Shown in pieces: positions 37,075 through 46,880 of a stretch of 64,000 nucleotides of DNA. Origin of the DNA: Vibrio alfacsensis (lineage in GTDB: Bacteria; Pseudomonadota; Gammaproteobacteria; Enterobacterales; Vibrionaceae). Numbering within the stretch: the stretch's first letter is position 1; each line of letters starts with the position of its first letter. The DNA lies in contig NZ_CP032093.1 in NCBI RefSeq assembly GCF_003544875.1, forward strand, positions 2,604,001 through 2,668,000, read 5' to 3'. The notes below the pieces were generated by a model. The model saw only the letters and a list, made by a program, of their open reading frames with translations, had not been told where the DNA came from and did not search any database. A program made the translations under genes and the position numbers.

Positions 37075-38042
37075 AGCTCACTTCCTGTTACTTTCGAACC
37101 CTGCTTATCTAGACGACAAACGTGGACGAATCCTTCTTCGTTTTGTACGTAGTTCTGTTCTAACCAGCGAGCAACTCGCTCAGCGACATCTTTCTCTTTG
37201 CAAATACTGAACAGTGTCGGCCCACTGCCAGAAATACCGGTAGCCAATGCTCCCGCAGACGCTGCGTATTGACGTGCATTTGCAAAACCTGGAAGCAGTT
37301 TCTCACGATACGGTTCTGCGATCACGTCTTTGATCATTTTTGCAGCAAGTTCTGGCTGACCAGAATGACACGCATGAATAAAGCCCGCAAGGTGGCGACC
37401 ATGAGCAATGATATCTTGTCGGCGATATTGAGATGGTAGGATCTCACGCGCTTCTGCTGTGGATACTTTGATACCCGGATACGCCATCACCCAGTACCAA
37501 TCATCAAAGCAAGGCACTTCTTGACTGATGATACCCAGCTCTTCCAGCATCAATTGCACACCACCAAGGTAACACGGCGCGACGTTATCGTAGTGGATAC
37601 CACCGGAGATCTTACCTTCCATTTCTCCCATCAGCGCCAGTAACTCTGTCTCGTTTAGCGGCTGACCATGGAATCGGTTCAATGCATCTAATGCAGCAAC
37701 GATAGAACATGCACTTGAGCCTAATCCTGAGCCGATTGGCATGTTCTTTTCTAGTGTCATTTCAAGTGGCTTTAGCTCGACGCTTTTTTTGCCTAGCTCA
37801 CGAGCAAACACTACCCAACAATCGTAGACGATGTTCTCTTTTGGCTCAGTTGGTAGCTTCTCAACAAAATCACCTGCCGTCTTTAGAGTGAACGACTCAG
37901 CCCCAGACTTAACTAATACGCGATCGCCCAATAGAGTGCCATCAACTGGGGACACCGCCGCCCCCAGAACATCGAAACCAACGCTTACATTACCAATTGA
38001 TGCTGGGGCGTAGACCACTACATCTATATCACTTGAACTCAT
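37071..38042 (-). CDS. thrB: Homoserine kinase
   Basis: 323 residues from [19 protein letters not shown]; the frame opens 8 codons earlier inside thrA, but this start leaves a 5-nt gap to the thrA stop and has AGGGG upstream. The GHMP-kinase ATP loop [12 protein letters not shown] (about residues 95-106) and the C-terminal [12 protein letters not shown] motif are present. It phosphorylates homoserine with ATP. Tight spacing on both sides shows an operon. Confidence 0.96.
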   Translation of the reverse strand: MSSSDIDVVVYAPASIGNVSVGFDVLGAAVSPVDGTLLGDRVLVKSGAESFTLKTAGDFVEKLPTEPKENIVYDCWVVFARELGKKSVELKPLEMTLEKNMPIGSGLGSSACSIVAALDALNRFHGQPLNETELLALMGEMEGKISGGIHYDNVAPCYLGGVQLMLEELGIISQEVPCFDDWYWVMAYPGIKVSTAEAREILPSQYRRQDIIAHGRHLAGFIHACHSGQPELAAKMIKDVIAEPYREKLLPGFANARQYAASAGALATGISGSGPTLFSICKEKDVAERVARWLEQNYVQNEEGFVHVCRLDKQGSKVTGSEL

Positions 38043-38047
38043 TGTTG

Positions 38048-40507
38048 TTATACCCCTAGCTTCCAACCCAAAGTGCGCATCACATCAGAGAATACGCCAG
38101 CAGCCGTGACCTCAGTACCCGCACCGTAACCACGTAGTACTAGTGGAATTGGTTGGTAGTAGCGGCTGTAGAAAGCCAGTGCGTTTTCACCATCTTTGAT
38201 CTTAAACATCGGATCGTTTTCATCGACCGCTGCAATGCTTACTGTGCATTTACCCTCGACAATTTCACCGACGTAGCGCAGTACTTTGCCTTCTTCTGCC
38301 GCTTTCGCCGACAGCTCTTTAAAGTACGCGTCCGCTTCTGGTAAGCGTTCCATAAACTCTTCAACGCTGCCTGAGTCGTCAAAGCTTGGAGGAAGAGCCT
38401 GATCAACCACAACGTCTTCTAACTCTAGGGACATGCCAGCTTCACGAGCGAGGATCAGGAGCTTACGCGCAACGTCCATGCCTGATAGATCGTCACGAGG
38501 ATCCGGTTCCGTAAAACCGTTTTGCTTAGCGATGTTAGTGGCTTCACTTAGGCTCATGCCTTCATCTAGCTTGCCAAAGATGTATGACAGAGAGCCAGAA
38601 AGGATGCCACTGAAGCGCTCTAATTCATCACCCGCTGAAATTAAGTTTTGTAAGTTTTCGATTACCGGTAGACCCGCGCCTACGGTTGTTTCGTACATCA
38701 GCTTACGACGAGAGCTGCGCGCAACATCGCGAAGCTGATGGTAGTAGGCCATGCTTGCTGTGTTTGCTTTCTTGTTTGGTGTAACTACGTGGAAGCCTGC
38801 CGCTAGGAAGTCTGCGTATTGATTCGCGATATCTTCACTTGACGTACAGTCAACCAATACTGGGTTAATGATGTGGTTACGTTGAACCAAAGAAATCAAA
38901 CGCGCTAGGCTGAATTCTTCTGTCGCTGCCGATATACGATCACGCCAATGCTCTAGTGGTAGACCTTCACTATCAAGTAGAAGACCTTTGCTGTTTGCCA
39001 AGCCACATACGCGAATTACGATACCTTTTTCCGCAAGCTTCGCTTGTTGACGCTCGATCTGATCCACCAGCTCACCACCAACGCCGCCAATACCAACCAC
39101 GAATACGTCTAGGAAGTGCTTAGAGTTGAATAGGTTCTCGTGACACGCTTTGATTGCTTCAGAGATTTTGTCTTCTGGAATCACGGCAGAGATAGCACGC
39201 TCTGATGAGCCCTGTGCAATGGCTACAATGTTTACGTTCACTTCTGCAAGAGATGAGAAGAAGCGAGATGCCACGCCACGAGAAGTTCGCATGCCATCAC
39301 CAACTAGCGTCACGATAGAAACATTATCGATGAACTCAACTGGCTCCAATAATCCATCTTTAAGTTCTAATTCAAACGCATCTGCTAATACTTGCTGTGC
39401 TTTTGCTTTGTCGTCCGCTTCAATACAGAAGCTGATGCTGTACTCAGAAGAAGATTGAGTAATCAGAACAATAGACACACCTGCGGATGACATTGCACCG
39501 AATACACGACTAGCCATGCCTACCATGCCTTTCATGCCCGGGCCAGACACGTTAACCATAGTTAGGTCGTTTAGTGTAGTGATGCCTTTGATGGCTAGGT
39601 TATCTTCGCCTGTGTCTTGACCAATTAACGTGCCCGCACCTTGAGGGTTAAAGCTGTTTTTGATCAGACAAGGAATATGGAATTGTGCGATTGGTGCGAT
39701 GGTTTTTGGATGCAAAACGGATGCGCCAAAGTAAGAAAGCTCCATCGCTTCTTGGTAGCTAAGAGATTTAAGTAAGCGAGCATCTTCAACCAAACGCGGG
39801 TCACAGTTGTAAACACCATCAACGTCAGTCCATATTTCACAACAATCTGCACGTAGACACGCTGCAAGAACCGCCGCAGAATAGTCAGAACCATTACGGC
39901 CAAGTGTAACAAGTTCACCTTTTGCATTACCGGCAGTGAAACCTGGCATGATATTCACATGACCCTGAGGAAGAGGATTCTGGCGGAAGTTCTGTGTTGA
40001 GATTTCAACATCGACCATCGCTTCGAGATGATCGCCTTTTGCATATAGGTATTCAACGGGATCGATTAGATGCGCTGGTTGGCCTTTCGCTTCAAGTACC
40101 GCTTTCATTAACTGAATCGAAACGCGTTCACCCTTACTGATGATACGTGCATTGACGTTATTTGGACACATGCCAAGAAGGTTAATACCGTGAACAAATT
40201 GACGCAATTGAGAAAGTGAGGTTTTCACTTGATTATCAAACGCAGAGCCGTCGATATTCGGCAGCACCGTGTGTATGTCCGCAAAAAGTGCCTTGAACGA
40301 TGCTTCTAGCTCGTTGATTTGCAGCTCAGCTTCGCCATTACGTAACGCTCCCTCAATCACAGCGACCAATTTATTCGTCGTTTTACCTGGCGCTGAAAGC
40401 ACCACCGCGACTTCTTCTTGCTGTGCATTATTGGCGATGATATCCGCCGCTCTTAAAAAGCGATCTGCATCTGCTAATGATGAGCCGCCAAACTTCAATA
40501 CTCGCAT
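38048..40507 (-). CDS. thrA: Aspartokinase I / homoserine dehydrogenase I
   Basis: 819 residues, nearly identical in length to E. coli ThrA (820). The aspartokinase part begins [21 protein letters not shown] (the KFGGSS loop binds ATP). Two ACT domains in the middle mediate threonine inhibition. The homoserine dehydrogenase part begins near 465 with [17 protein letters not shown] (NADPH loop) and includes the catalytic region with [14 protein letters not shown]. It commits aspartate to threonine, and the operon is preceded by a leader peptide and attenuator. Confidence 0.97.
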   Translation of the reverse strand: MRVLKFGGSSLADADRFLRAADIIANNAQQEEVAVVLSAPGKTTNKLVAVIEGALRNGEAELQINELEASFKALFADIHTVLPNIDGSAFDNQVKTSLSQLRQFVHGINLLGMCPNNVNARIISKGERVSIQLMKAVLEAKGQPAHLIDPVEYLYAKGDHLEAMVDVEISTQNFRQNPLPQGHVNIMPGFTAGNAKGELVTLGRNGSDYSAAVLAACLRADCCEIWTDVDGVYNCDPRLVEDARLLKSLSYQEAMELSYFGASVLHPKTIAPIAQFHIPCLIKNSFNPQGAGTLIGQDTGEDNLAIKGITTLNDLTMVNVSGPGMKGMVGMASRVFGAMSSAGVSIVLITQSSSEYSISFCIEADDKAKAQQVLADAFELELKDGLLEPVEFIDNVSIVTLVGDGMRTSRGVASRFFSSLAEVNVNIVAIAQGSSERAISAVIPEDKISEAIKACHENLFNSKHFLDVFVVGIGGVGGELVDQIERQQAKLAEKGIVIRVCGLANSKGLLLDSEGLPLEHWRDRISAATEEFSLARLISLVQRNHIINPVLVDCTSSEDIANQYADFLAAGFHVVTPNKKANTASMAYYHQLRDVARSSRRKLMYETTVGAGLPVIENLQNLISAGDELERFSGILSGSLSYIFGKLDEGMSLSEATNIAKQNGFTEPDPRDDLSGMDVARKLLILAREAGMSLELEDVVVDQALPPSFDDSGSVEEFMERLPEADAYFKELSAKAAEEGKVLRYVGEIVEGKCTVSIAAVDENDPMFKIKDGENALAFYSRYYQPIPLVLRGYGAGTEVTAAGVFSDVMRTLGWKLGV

Positions 40508-40559
40508 CCTTCCTCCGATGTATTTTCTTAAATCTGTCTAAATTCAGTTTAAAATGTAT

Positions 40560-40593
40560 AAAAGGCCTGTATCTTGTTGGATACAGGCCTTTT
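40560..40593 (-). terminator. thr operon attenuator
   Basis: A 14-bp perfect stem AAAAGGCCTGTATC / GATACAGGCCTTTT between the leader peptide stop and thrA, ending on the minus strand in TTTTATACATTTT. Attenuation depends on ribosome stalling at Thr/Ile codons of the leader. Confidence 0.88.
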
Positions 40594-40607
40594 GTGAATT
40601 TTTTCGC

Positions 40608-40685
40608 TCAGCAGCCTGCCCCAACATATGTCGTGTCGGTAATAATAATGGTTGTGGTCATTACTAGTTGGCTGAGAGATGTCAT
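40608..40685 (-). CDS. thrL: thr operon leader peptide
   Basis: Up to 25 codons from the ATG at 40685, or 17 from an in-frame ATG at 40661. The second half reads MTTTIIITDTTYVGAGC: six threonines and three isoleucines in 17 codons, matching the regulatory amino acids of the operon. The end VGAGC resembles the GNGAG end of E. coli ThrL. It stops 14 nt before the attenuator stem. Neither start has a good ribosome site, so the exact start is uncertain. Confidence 0.85.
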   Translation of the reverse strand: MTSLSQLVMTTTIIITDTTYVGAGC

Positions 40686-41100
40686 AAATAAATATTCAAC
40701 GATAATTATGTGTTTGCTTAACTCTACGTTTACCGAGTTTCCTAAACAGAGTCAACTAAAAATTGTTTATTTTACCGTCACGCTGCAATACCCACCTCAC
40801 CAATACAGACAAATTAGCCAATATTAACAATAACTTAAACGAAAAATTTTGATATTTCCTTTTTTCTCGTGTTCACTAAGCGTTCAAAAGAGTCCATTTT
40901 CAAATCACACGCGTTGACGATATTCAAAAGGGATTGCCGCTATTAAACTGATAGAATTTAACAGCACATTAACTGTGATCAAGATTCATAGGATCAAATT
41001 AAATCATAATTTAATGAGCCGGCTTTCATATTCTATGCTTTAATAGTGAGAAGCTTTTAGCACATACTAATAACAAAGTTAGACACAAGGAGTGGTTAAC
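40686..41100. other. thr / outer-membrane-like gene divergent region
   Basis: 415 nt. A possible thr promoter has TTGACT on the minus strand at 40750-40755 and a poor -10 (TAAACG) 17 nt on. An inverted repeat ATTAAAT/ATTTAAT lies near 40998-41014. No gene seen. Confidence 0.4.
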
Positions 41101-41571
41101 ATGAAAAGATGGATTTTTCTGTTACTATTCGTTGTGCCTGCTATTTCTGTTGCGACCGAATTACCGTCATTACCAGGTAAAACGGCACCATCCCCTCATA
41201 AGCTCTTCATTTCTAGTGAAAACTACCAAACCGACAGTTTCGATGTGTGGAATATTGATGGTGGCTACGCGTATGAACTGTTTGATGCCGTTGATCTGTA
41301 TGTTGGTGCTCGAGTTAACAACTCTCCAACTCAGAATCAGAGCGGCTTTTTAAGTGGGATCAGTTATCATTTTAATGATCGCGTTACTGTAAAAAGTACT
41401 GTGCGCTCTTATAAAGGAGAGGCACTTGAAGGCCTCCGTGAAGAAGATCGTAGCCTTGCAGCCGAAGTATCAAGCCGCGTAAAGATCACTGACAACTTAG
41501 ATCTTCACGCCACTTTGGACTATCAAGATTGGCAACAAGGATTTGAAGTTGGCTTAGGTTTTCGCTTTTAA
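41101..41571 (+). CDS. Predicted small outer-membrane beta-barrel protein
   Basis: 156 residues with a clear signal peptide ([20 protein letters not shown], cleavage near Ala-Thr at 18-19). The rest alternates polar and hydrophobic residues in strand-like blocks, such as [35 protein letters not shown] and [10 protein letters not shown], and ends GLGFRF. A C-terminal Phe is the BAM recognition signature of outer membrane barrels. I cannot name it. AAGGAGTGG precedes the ATG. Its stop overlaps that of the convergent RraA-family gene by a few bases. Confidence 0.7.
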   Translation: MKRWIFLLLFVVPAISVATELPSLPGKTAPSPHKLFISSENYQTDSFDVWNIDGGYAYELFDAVDLYVGARVNNSPTQNQSGFLSGISYHFNDRVTVKSTVRSYKGEALEGLREEDRSLAAEVSSRVKITDNLDLHATLDYQDWQQGFEVGLGFRF

Positions 41572-42050
41572 AACGATAGCTCGTCTTTCGAAATCAACAC
41601 CCCATTCCAATCCGCGTATACGTAATGCTTTGGTTGCACAATTTGATTGTGCATGGTCAATGTAACGTTGACTTCGCCCATACCGCGCTTCTCTGTTTTA
41701 AACGGACAAGTTCCTAATGCTTGAATACCAATGTCCATCTGTGACATCTGAGCCACATCTCGAACCGCACCATAGACAATGATCCCCTCCCAACCATTTT
41801 CGATAGCAAGAATGGCCAACTGATCACCTAATAGGGCTCGTTGGCAGGAACCATGCCCATCCACAATCAATACTTTGCCTGTGCCATCTTCACTCAATAT
41901 TTCTCGCACCATAGAGTTGTCGTGATAACAACGCACGGTAACGATTTCTCCAAAAAATGCAGCGCGTTGACCGTAGTTTTGTAATGGTAAACTCAACTGC
42001 GTCACTTGCTCTTCATATTGGTCACAAATATCTGGTGTTATGTCTCTCAT
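41568..42050 (-). CDS. RraA-family protein
   Basis: 160 residues with the RraA fold pattern: [38 protein letters not shown] (about residues 60-82), [11 protein letters not shown] and [12 protein letters not shown]. RraA binds RNase E and lowers its activity, and vibrios are known to have more than one RraA homologue. Others in the superfamily are 4-hydroxy-4-methyl-2-oxoglutarate aldolases. Which role applies is open; the motif [13 protein letters not shown] is close to RraA, where the usual residue is GGGSLRRALVG. A strong GGAGG precedes the ATG. Confidence 0.8.
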   Translation of the reverse strand: MRDITPDICDQYEEQVTQLSLPLQNYGQRAAFFGEIVTVRCYHDNSMVREILSEDGTGKVLIVDGHGSCQRALLGDQLAILAIENGWEGIIVYGAVRDVAQMSQMDIGIQALGTCPFKTEKRGMGEVNVTLTMHNQIVQPKHYVYADWNGVLISKDELSF

Positions 42051-42103
42051 GGTTCCTCCGTGAATTGTCTCATCAAAGCGACACTTTGCTGAGTGGTATT
42101 CGT

Positions 42104-42511
42104 CTATACAAGCCGTGGCCTAATATCTCCTAATTCATGCATAACCTTAGGGTCAGCACAGACAATCAAATAGAGTTCGTTATTCATGACATAGTAAATC
42201 GCATTTTGCTGAAAATGATTAGCCAATTGAACGGCCATCTCAACAGACACCGCTGTTGCGTAACTTTCTTCAGACCACTCAAAAAACTTATCACCAACTA
42301 AAACCGGCACATAATCAACGTGATACAGTTGTTCTTCTAGCTTATGATTACTTATGCAATTCTCTTCTTTGGACCGCAAATTGCTATAAGGGTTCCAAGC
42401 AGTTATCACCGCATAGTTAACCTCATTCCATTTCCGGTAAAAATGAAAGAATGGGTCTGAATAAGCATGCCATAACGATGCGTCTATCTTCATGTTACTT
42501 TTTTCTATCAT
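42104..42511 (-). CDS. DUF3293-like protein
   Basis: 135 residues, or 129 if the ATG at 42493 is used; ribosome sites are weak for both. The motif [11 protein letters not shown] (about residues 32-42) is what I associate with DUF3293, with [14 protein letters not shown] later. Function unknown; soluble, no signal peptide. It is divergent from arcA, 357 nt apart. Confidence 0.7.
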   Translation of the reverse strand: MIEKSNMKIDASLWHAYSDPFFHFYRKWNEVNYAVITAWNPYSNLRSKEENCISNHKLEEQLYHVDYVPVLVGDKFFEWSEESYATAVSVEMAVQLANHFQQNAIYYVMNNELYLIVCADPKVMHELGDIRPRLV

Positions 42512-42868
42512 AACTCTTAAACGATTAATAACTGTTACAATTCATCAATTGATGTAAATCAACAAAGTGAATGGAATTAACATTTGAGCATTGTTAGCAT
42601 GCTGTTAACAATATAAAATCCGCTCCATATCTTAGGGGTTTATGTTTCAGCTTATGTCAAAGCATGAAAATGAAAGATAAGCCAACCCTATAGAATAAAC
42701 GTCGCCATTGGATACTGGTGAGTTGGCAAAATTCCAAGGAAGGCGGATAACTTAAAGAAGTGTTTTTGAACAAGTTGTTTTATTATCAAAATCACATTAC
42801 CTGTATGTTATATTTTGCCTAGAATTTATTCTATTAGCACAGTTTTGTCACAAATTTAGGTACCGCCA
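42512..42868. other. DUF3293-like gene / arcA divergent region
   Basis: 357 nt. It holds a consensus FNR-type site at 42549-42562 and a candidate promoter (TTGTTA 42591-42596, TATAAA 42612-42617, 15-bp spacing). A long leader before arcA is known in E. coli. Confidence 0.5.
42549..42562 (+). promoter_or_regulatory. FNR-consensus site upstream of arcA
   Basis: TTGATGTAAATCAA is a perfect match to TTGATnnnnATCAA. In E. coli arcA is activated by FNR, so a role in arcA control is plausible. The distance from the coding start (about 310 nt) implies a long leader. Confidence 0.7.
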
Positions 42869-43584
42869 ATGCAAACCCCGCAGATTCTTATCGTTGAAGA
42901 TGAGCAAGTAACTCGTAACACTCTTAAGAGTATTTTTGAAGCAGAGGGATACGCTGTTTTGAAGCCAGTGACGGCGAAGAAATGCACCGAGTATTGTCTG
43001 AAAATACAATCAACTTGGTGATCATGGACATTAATCTTCCAGGCAAAAACGGTCTGCTGTTAGCTCGTGAACTTCGTGAGCAAGCGAACATCGCTCTAAT
43101 GTTCCTAACGGGTCGTGACAACGAAGTGGACAAGATCCTAGGTCTTGAAATTGGTGCTGATGATTACATCACCAAACCATTTAACCCACGTGAACTGACT
43201 ATCCGTGCGCGCAACTTGCTAAGCCGCTCAATGAGCACTAATGCAGTACAAGAAGAAAAACGCTCTGTAGAGAAGTACGTATTCAACGGTTGGGTTCTAG
43301 ACATCAACAGCCGCTCTCTTGTTAGCCCTGCTGGTGAAAGCTACAAACTGCCTCGCTCAGAGTTCCGTGCACTACTGCACTTCTGTGAGAACCCAGGTAA
43401 GATTCAAACTCGTGCAGATCTTCTTAAGAAGATGACTGGCCGTGAACTTAAACCTCACGACCGCACAGTAGACGTAACTATTCGTCGTATTCGTAAGCAC
43501 TTCGAATCTGTATCAGGTACACCAGAAATCATCGCGACAATTCACGGTGAAGGTTACCGCTTCTGTGGCGATCTAGAAGACTAA
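42869..43584 (+). pseudogene. arcA: Response regulator ArcA, frameshifted
   Basis: From the ATG at 42869 the sequence gives [20 protein letters not shown] and [10 protein letters not shown], then slips. Restoring one T at GTTTT (42956-42960) gives ...[15 protein letters not shown] and a 238-residue protein, exactly ArcA's length. Asp54 (VIMDINLPG), Lys of [10 protein letters not shown] and the OmpR-type winged helix ([12 protein letters not shown]) are all intact after the break. As written, the product ends after about 50 residues. A translation from the ATG at 42982 would lack the first 37 residues. Either a true mutation or a sequencing error. Confidence 0.9.
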
Positions 43585-43602
43585 TCTGCCCAGTACAAAC
43601 AA

Positions 43603-43637
43603 CAAGGGCTTGCTCAATGAGCAAGCCCTTTTTCTAT
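43603..43637. terminator. arcA / lipoprotein terminator, bidirectional
   Basis: Stem AAGGGCTTGCTCA / TGAGCAAGCCCTT followed by a T tract, between two convergent genes. Confidence 0.88.
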
Positions 43638-43653
43638 CTGTTGTTTGACGGTT

Positions 43654-44115
43654 CTAGTAAACCTTGTCGATCTTAATACCTTTCTCGACTAACCAACCTT
43701 TGTTACCTGCATCATCGAGTAGCAGCGCTAGATCAACGCGCTTTTCCATATCAGCTTCAATCTGCCATACGAATGCAACTTCCCATTGATTTTCTGTGTG
43801 AGTGCGCAACTCGAGTAAGTCACCGTCGATCTCCCACTCGGAATCCCCTTGCTTAATGATCAAGGTATCAACAGTTAGGTTAGCTGGAAGTTCACTATTC
43901 GCTTGCAAGTACAATGCACCATGGACATTCTGCTCTTGTACTTCTCCGATGGTCGGCATCAAGTTTACCCAAAGGTTACTTTTTAGCTCTACATTCACTT
44001 TGTTTATCGTGGTTTGACTATCTTCATGCCACGCCACTTGAGGCGTGGTACTACAACCACCCAGCAATGCTATGGCTATGGCTATGGCTAATGCTACCGA
44101 TGCAAATCTTTTCAT
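43654..44115 (-). CDS. Predicted lipoprotein downstream of arcB
   Basis: 153 residues with a lipoprotein signal: MKRFASVALAIAIAIALLGGC, lipobox LGGC at about residues 18-21. The mature part is a mostly beta-type acidic domain with no family I recognise. It begins 1 nt after the arcB stop, so it is almost certainly translated from the arcB transcript. The signal peptide contains a GCTATG-like hexamer repeat (about 44067-44095) that encodes Ala-Ile repeats. Residue after the Cys is Ser, which favours sorting to the outer membrane. Confidence 0.75.
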   Translation of the reverse strand: MKRFASVALAIAIAIALLGGCSTTPQVAWHEDSQTTINKVNVELKSNLWVNLMPTIGEVQEQNVHGALYLQANSELPANLTVDTLIIKQGDSEWEIDGDLLELRTHTENQWEVAFVWQIEADMEKRVDLALLLDDAGNKGWLVEKGIKIDKVY

Positions 44116-44116
44116 G

Positions 44117-46468
44117 TTACTTCCTCTGTTCCAACCAACTTTTTAACACTTGAATATCGTTTTGATACTCGTTTTTTATTTCCTCTACCCAATCAGATAT
44201 GTTTTCCCACCAAGCAGGCATATCGGGTGATTGCGCTTTCTGTGCAACGCTTTGAATGTGTTTAAGGCCGATCGATCCTGCCGCACCTTTTATTTTATGC
44301 GCTTCTGAAACAATGCCATCTTGATCTTTGGCCATCATATTGGAGTCCAAAACATCAATATAGTCAGGCATCATTTTTTCAAACATATTGATGCTATCGT
44401 AAACAGGTTTTACGCCGACGATGTCTACATAAGACTCTAACATATCCAGATCGAGCAAATGTGTATTAATCATAGGTGATGAGACAACAACACTCTCTTC
44501 AACCTCATCGGAGATCGAAGTCACCATCGGTTTGCTCTCATCATTTTGTAAAAGAAACTTATCAATGACGGTTTGAATCGCTTGAACGGCCAATGGTTTA
44601 CTGATCACATCATCCATACCATTATCCAAGTACTCACGACGCTCTTTCACCACATTGGCCGTAAGTGCAACCAGCGGCGGTAAAGTGTCGTAATGCTCTC
44701 GATAGTAGTTTGCAACATCAAAGCCCGTCATATCGGGCAGCTGAATATCCAGCAAAACTAAGTCATATTCTTCTGGAACAAAGTTCACCAGTGCCTCTTT
44801 ACCTGTCATTGCGACAGTCACGGAATGACCTAAACTTTCAAGTAACGATTTAGCAACCGTGACATTCAGCTCAATATCTTCCACCATGAAGATATTCAGG
44901 TGCACGCTCTCGCGTTTAACATCAATGGCAGGTGCTTGTTGTTCAACAACAGGGATGTGGATAGACACCGTAAAGGTACTGCCAAACCCCTCTTCACTCG
45001 CGACGGTAATTTCACCATCCATCATATTGATCAACTGCTGAGACACCGCTAAGCCGATACCTGTACCTACTGCATGTAAATTGTCTTTGCCTGACTTCAC
45101 TTGATAGTACATAGCAAAAATCTTATCGAGTTCTTCTTCCGGGATGCCGATACCGGTATCTTCAACTTCCATAATGATGGTCGCGTAATCTTCATCGACT
45201 TCTGCGCTGACGGTCATGACCACACCGCCCTCTTTGGTAAATTTCATCGCGTTACTAACAAGATTCCAAATGACTTGGCGCAAACGCGTCGCATCCACTT
45301 CGATAACCTGTGGTAGAGCGCTCAATCGTTCTAAATCAAAGCGTAGCCCTTTTTGCTCCGCCATCAGTGCGGAAATACTTTCTATCTCCGCGACAAAATC
45401 TTCAAAGTTAAGTGGGGCTGGCAACAGTTCCAGTTTTCGACGATCAAACTTATCCATATCGATGATGTCATTGAAGATATTACCGAGTGTGATTGCGCTG
45501 ACATTGATGGTTTGCATGTGTTTGCGTTGCTCTTCCGTAAGTTGACTATCGAGCAACATTCGACTCAAACCCACAATACCATTTAAAGGGGTACGCAGTT
45601 CATGACTAATGGTTGAGATAAAAGTGGTTTTGTCACGGCTGGCTTTCTCTAATGACTCTTCATGACGCTTGCGTTCTGTAATATCGCGTCCAAAACCGAC
45701 CAAACCAAGGTGACGCCCATCTTTGCTGTAAAAAGGCACTTTACGCAGCTCAAAGTAATGTTTACGGCCATCAGGGTAATCAAGCCACTGCTCATAAGTG
45801 ATCGCTTGATTGTCATCGAACACTTTCTGGTCTGTATCGACTATATGCTCTGCGACTTCTTTGCTATAAACATCCCATGGGCTTAACCCGACGAGTTGAT
45901 GTTCTTTCTTGCCTGTTAACTCTTCCATTGCTCGGTTACAGCCCGAAAAAACGCCATCCGCATTTCGGTAATAAATCAGATCGGGCGACGCATCAATAAA
46001 AGAGCGAAGCAGCGCTGTACGCTCAGCTAATTCAACCTGCGTGCGCTCACGTTGAAAGACCTCATTCTCAAGATCTTGCATCGCTTCTTCGCGGCCTTCT
46101 TCTGCCTTAATTCGCTCTTCAATCTCTTGATTCAGCTTTTCAATGTTTTGTTGCAGCTGGAAGTTCAATTCTTGATCGCGTGAACGCATATCTTTTAGCT
46201 TCGAGACCAATTTGGTCAAACGTTGGCGGGATTCTTCGAGTTGGTCAACCACAACAGAAAGAAAATACACCGCCCAAGGTGTGATCAATAGGCCAAAAAA
46301 AACCGAACGAACCAAGTCGATATCACCCACACTGCCTTGCAGTGCTAGAGTAATCCCCACCTGAACAACAACGGCCAAGGCCACCAGCGCTAATGCGAGT
46401 AAAATTGAGAAACGGACAATCCCCAGCTTAACAAGTAGATCAACATAATACTGGGCGAGATTTTTCAT
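44117..46468 (-). CDS. arcB: Hybrid sensor histidine kinase ArcB
   Basis: 783 residues from MKNLAQYYVDLLVKLGIVRFS (ATG at 46468; an ATG three codons earlier is possible). Two N-terminal membrane helices are followed by a coiled coil, a PAS domain (LLRSFIDASPDLIYYRNAD), the H1 kinase (STISHELRTPLNG, then N and G boxes), the D1 receiver (YDLVLLDIQLPDMTGFD) and the C-terminal Hpt (EAHKIKGAAGS). It phosphorylates ArcA under low oxygen, sensing quinone redox state. The gene order yhcC-arcB resembles E. coli. The kinase is intact while its partner arcA is broken in this sequence. Confidence 0.96.
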   Translation of the reverse strand: MKNLAQYYVDLLVKLGIVRFSILLALALVALAVVVQVGITLALQGSVGDIDLVRSVFFGLLITPWAVYFLSVVVDQLEESRQRLTKLVSKLKDMRSRDQELNFQLQQNIEKLNQEIEERIKAEEGREEAMQDLENEVFQRERTQVELAERTALLRSFIDASPDLIYYRNADGVFSGCNRAMEELTGKKEHQLVGLSPWDVYSKEVAEHIVDTDQKVFDDNQAITYEQWLDYPDGRKHYFELRKVPFYSKDGRHLGLVGFGRDITERKRHEESLEKASRDKTTFISTISHELRTPLNGIVGLSRMLLDSQLTEEQRKHMQTINVSAITLGNIFNDIIDMDKFDRRKLELLPAPLNFEDFVAEIESISALMAEQKGLRFDLERLSALPQVIEVDATRLRQVIWNLVSNAMKFTKEGGVVMTVSAEVDEDYATIIMEVEDTGIGIPEEELDKIFAMYYQVKSGKDNLHAVGTGIGLAVSQQLINMMDGEITVASEEGFGSTFTVSIHIPVVEQQAPAIDVKRESVHLNIFMVEDIELNVTVAKSLLESLGHSVTVAMTGKEALVNFVPEEYDLVLLDIQLPDMTGFDVANYYREHYDTLPPLVALTANVVKERREYLDNGMDDVISKPLAVQAIQTVIDKFLLQNDESKPMVTSISDEVEESVVVSSPMINTHLLDLDMLESYVDIVGVKPVYDSINMFEKMMPDYIDVLDSNMMAKDQDGIVSEAHKIKGAAGSIGLKHIQSVAQKAQSPDMPAWWENISDWVEEIKNEYQNDIQVLKSWLEQRK

Positions 46469-46753
46469 GGGCTTCATTCACTACTCCATGGAATAAGCAT
46501 GACAAAGAGCCCTGAACCTTTGATTGAGATAGGCATACATGAATGTCTGAATTTGACATCTTCTGTTTGATTCTCGGGGTGATACGATGAAGAACTCTTG
46601 CACTTCAGGGCCAGCGCAAGAGTTCGCTAAAGTTCACGCAGTGTAACGTGTTTAATACTCGAGTTTAAACTATCTGTGATCAACTTATAGCAAATGGTCA
46701 CAAACCCAGTAATTCTCGCCAAACCAAGCAGCTCGACGTTAATTATCTATATG

Positions 46754-46816
46754 AACCTCAGCTCGGGATAACCTAAGCCATTCAGCAATGTAGACTTTCT
46801 TTCCCGAGCTGAGGTT
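46754..46816. repeat. Long perfect inverted repeat (REP-like)
   Basis: AACCTCAGCTCGGGA (46754-46768) is the exact reverse complement of TCCCGAGCTGAGGTT (46802-46816), 33 bp apart. Both arms are bordered by TAACCTAAG- or CTTAGGTT-like bases. It is not followed by a T run and the yhcC terminator is separate. Confidence 0.8.
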
Positions 46817-46837
46817 ATCTTAGGTTGTTTAGGTATA

Positions 46838-46873
46838 TAAAAAGAAAGAGCGAGGCACATCGGTACTCGCTCT
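46838..46873 (-). terminator. yhcC terminator
   Basis: Stem AGAGCGAG / CTCGCTCT with a T-rich tail (TTTCTTTTTATA) on the minus strand, 8 nt after the stop. Confidence 0.85.
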
Positions 46874-46880
46874 CATTGAA

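Larger units (their letters stand above)
46469..46880. other. arcB / yhcC intergenic region
   Basis: 412 nt on the arcB upstream side. It holds the yhcC terminator and a long perfect inverted repeat (46754-46816). No open frame of note. The arcB promoter must lie between about 46480 and 46750. Confidence 0.6.

Noticed and set aside
40966..40990. CRP-like site TGTGATCAAGATTCATA
   Set aside because: Only the left half fits the consensus; the right half has too many mismatches.
42982..43584. arcA as an intact gene starting at the ATG at 42982
   Set aside because: This would remove the first beta-alpha unit of the receiver, including the acidic pocket residues; the upstream sequence is clearly the missing arcA start in another frame.
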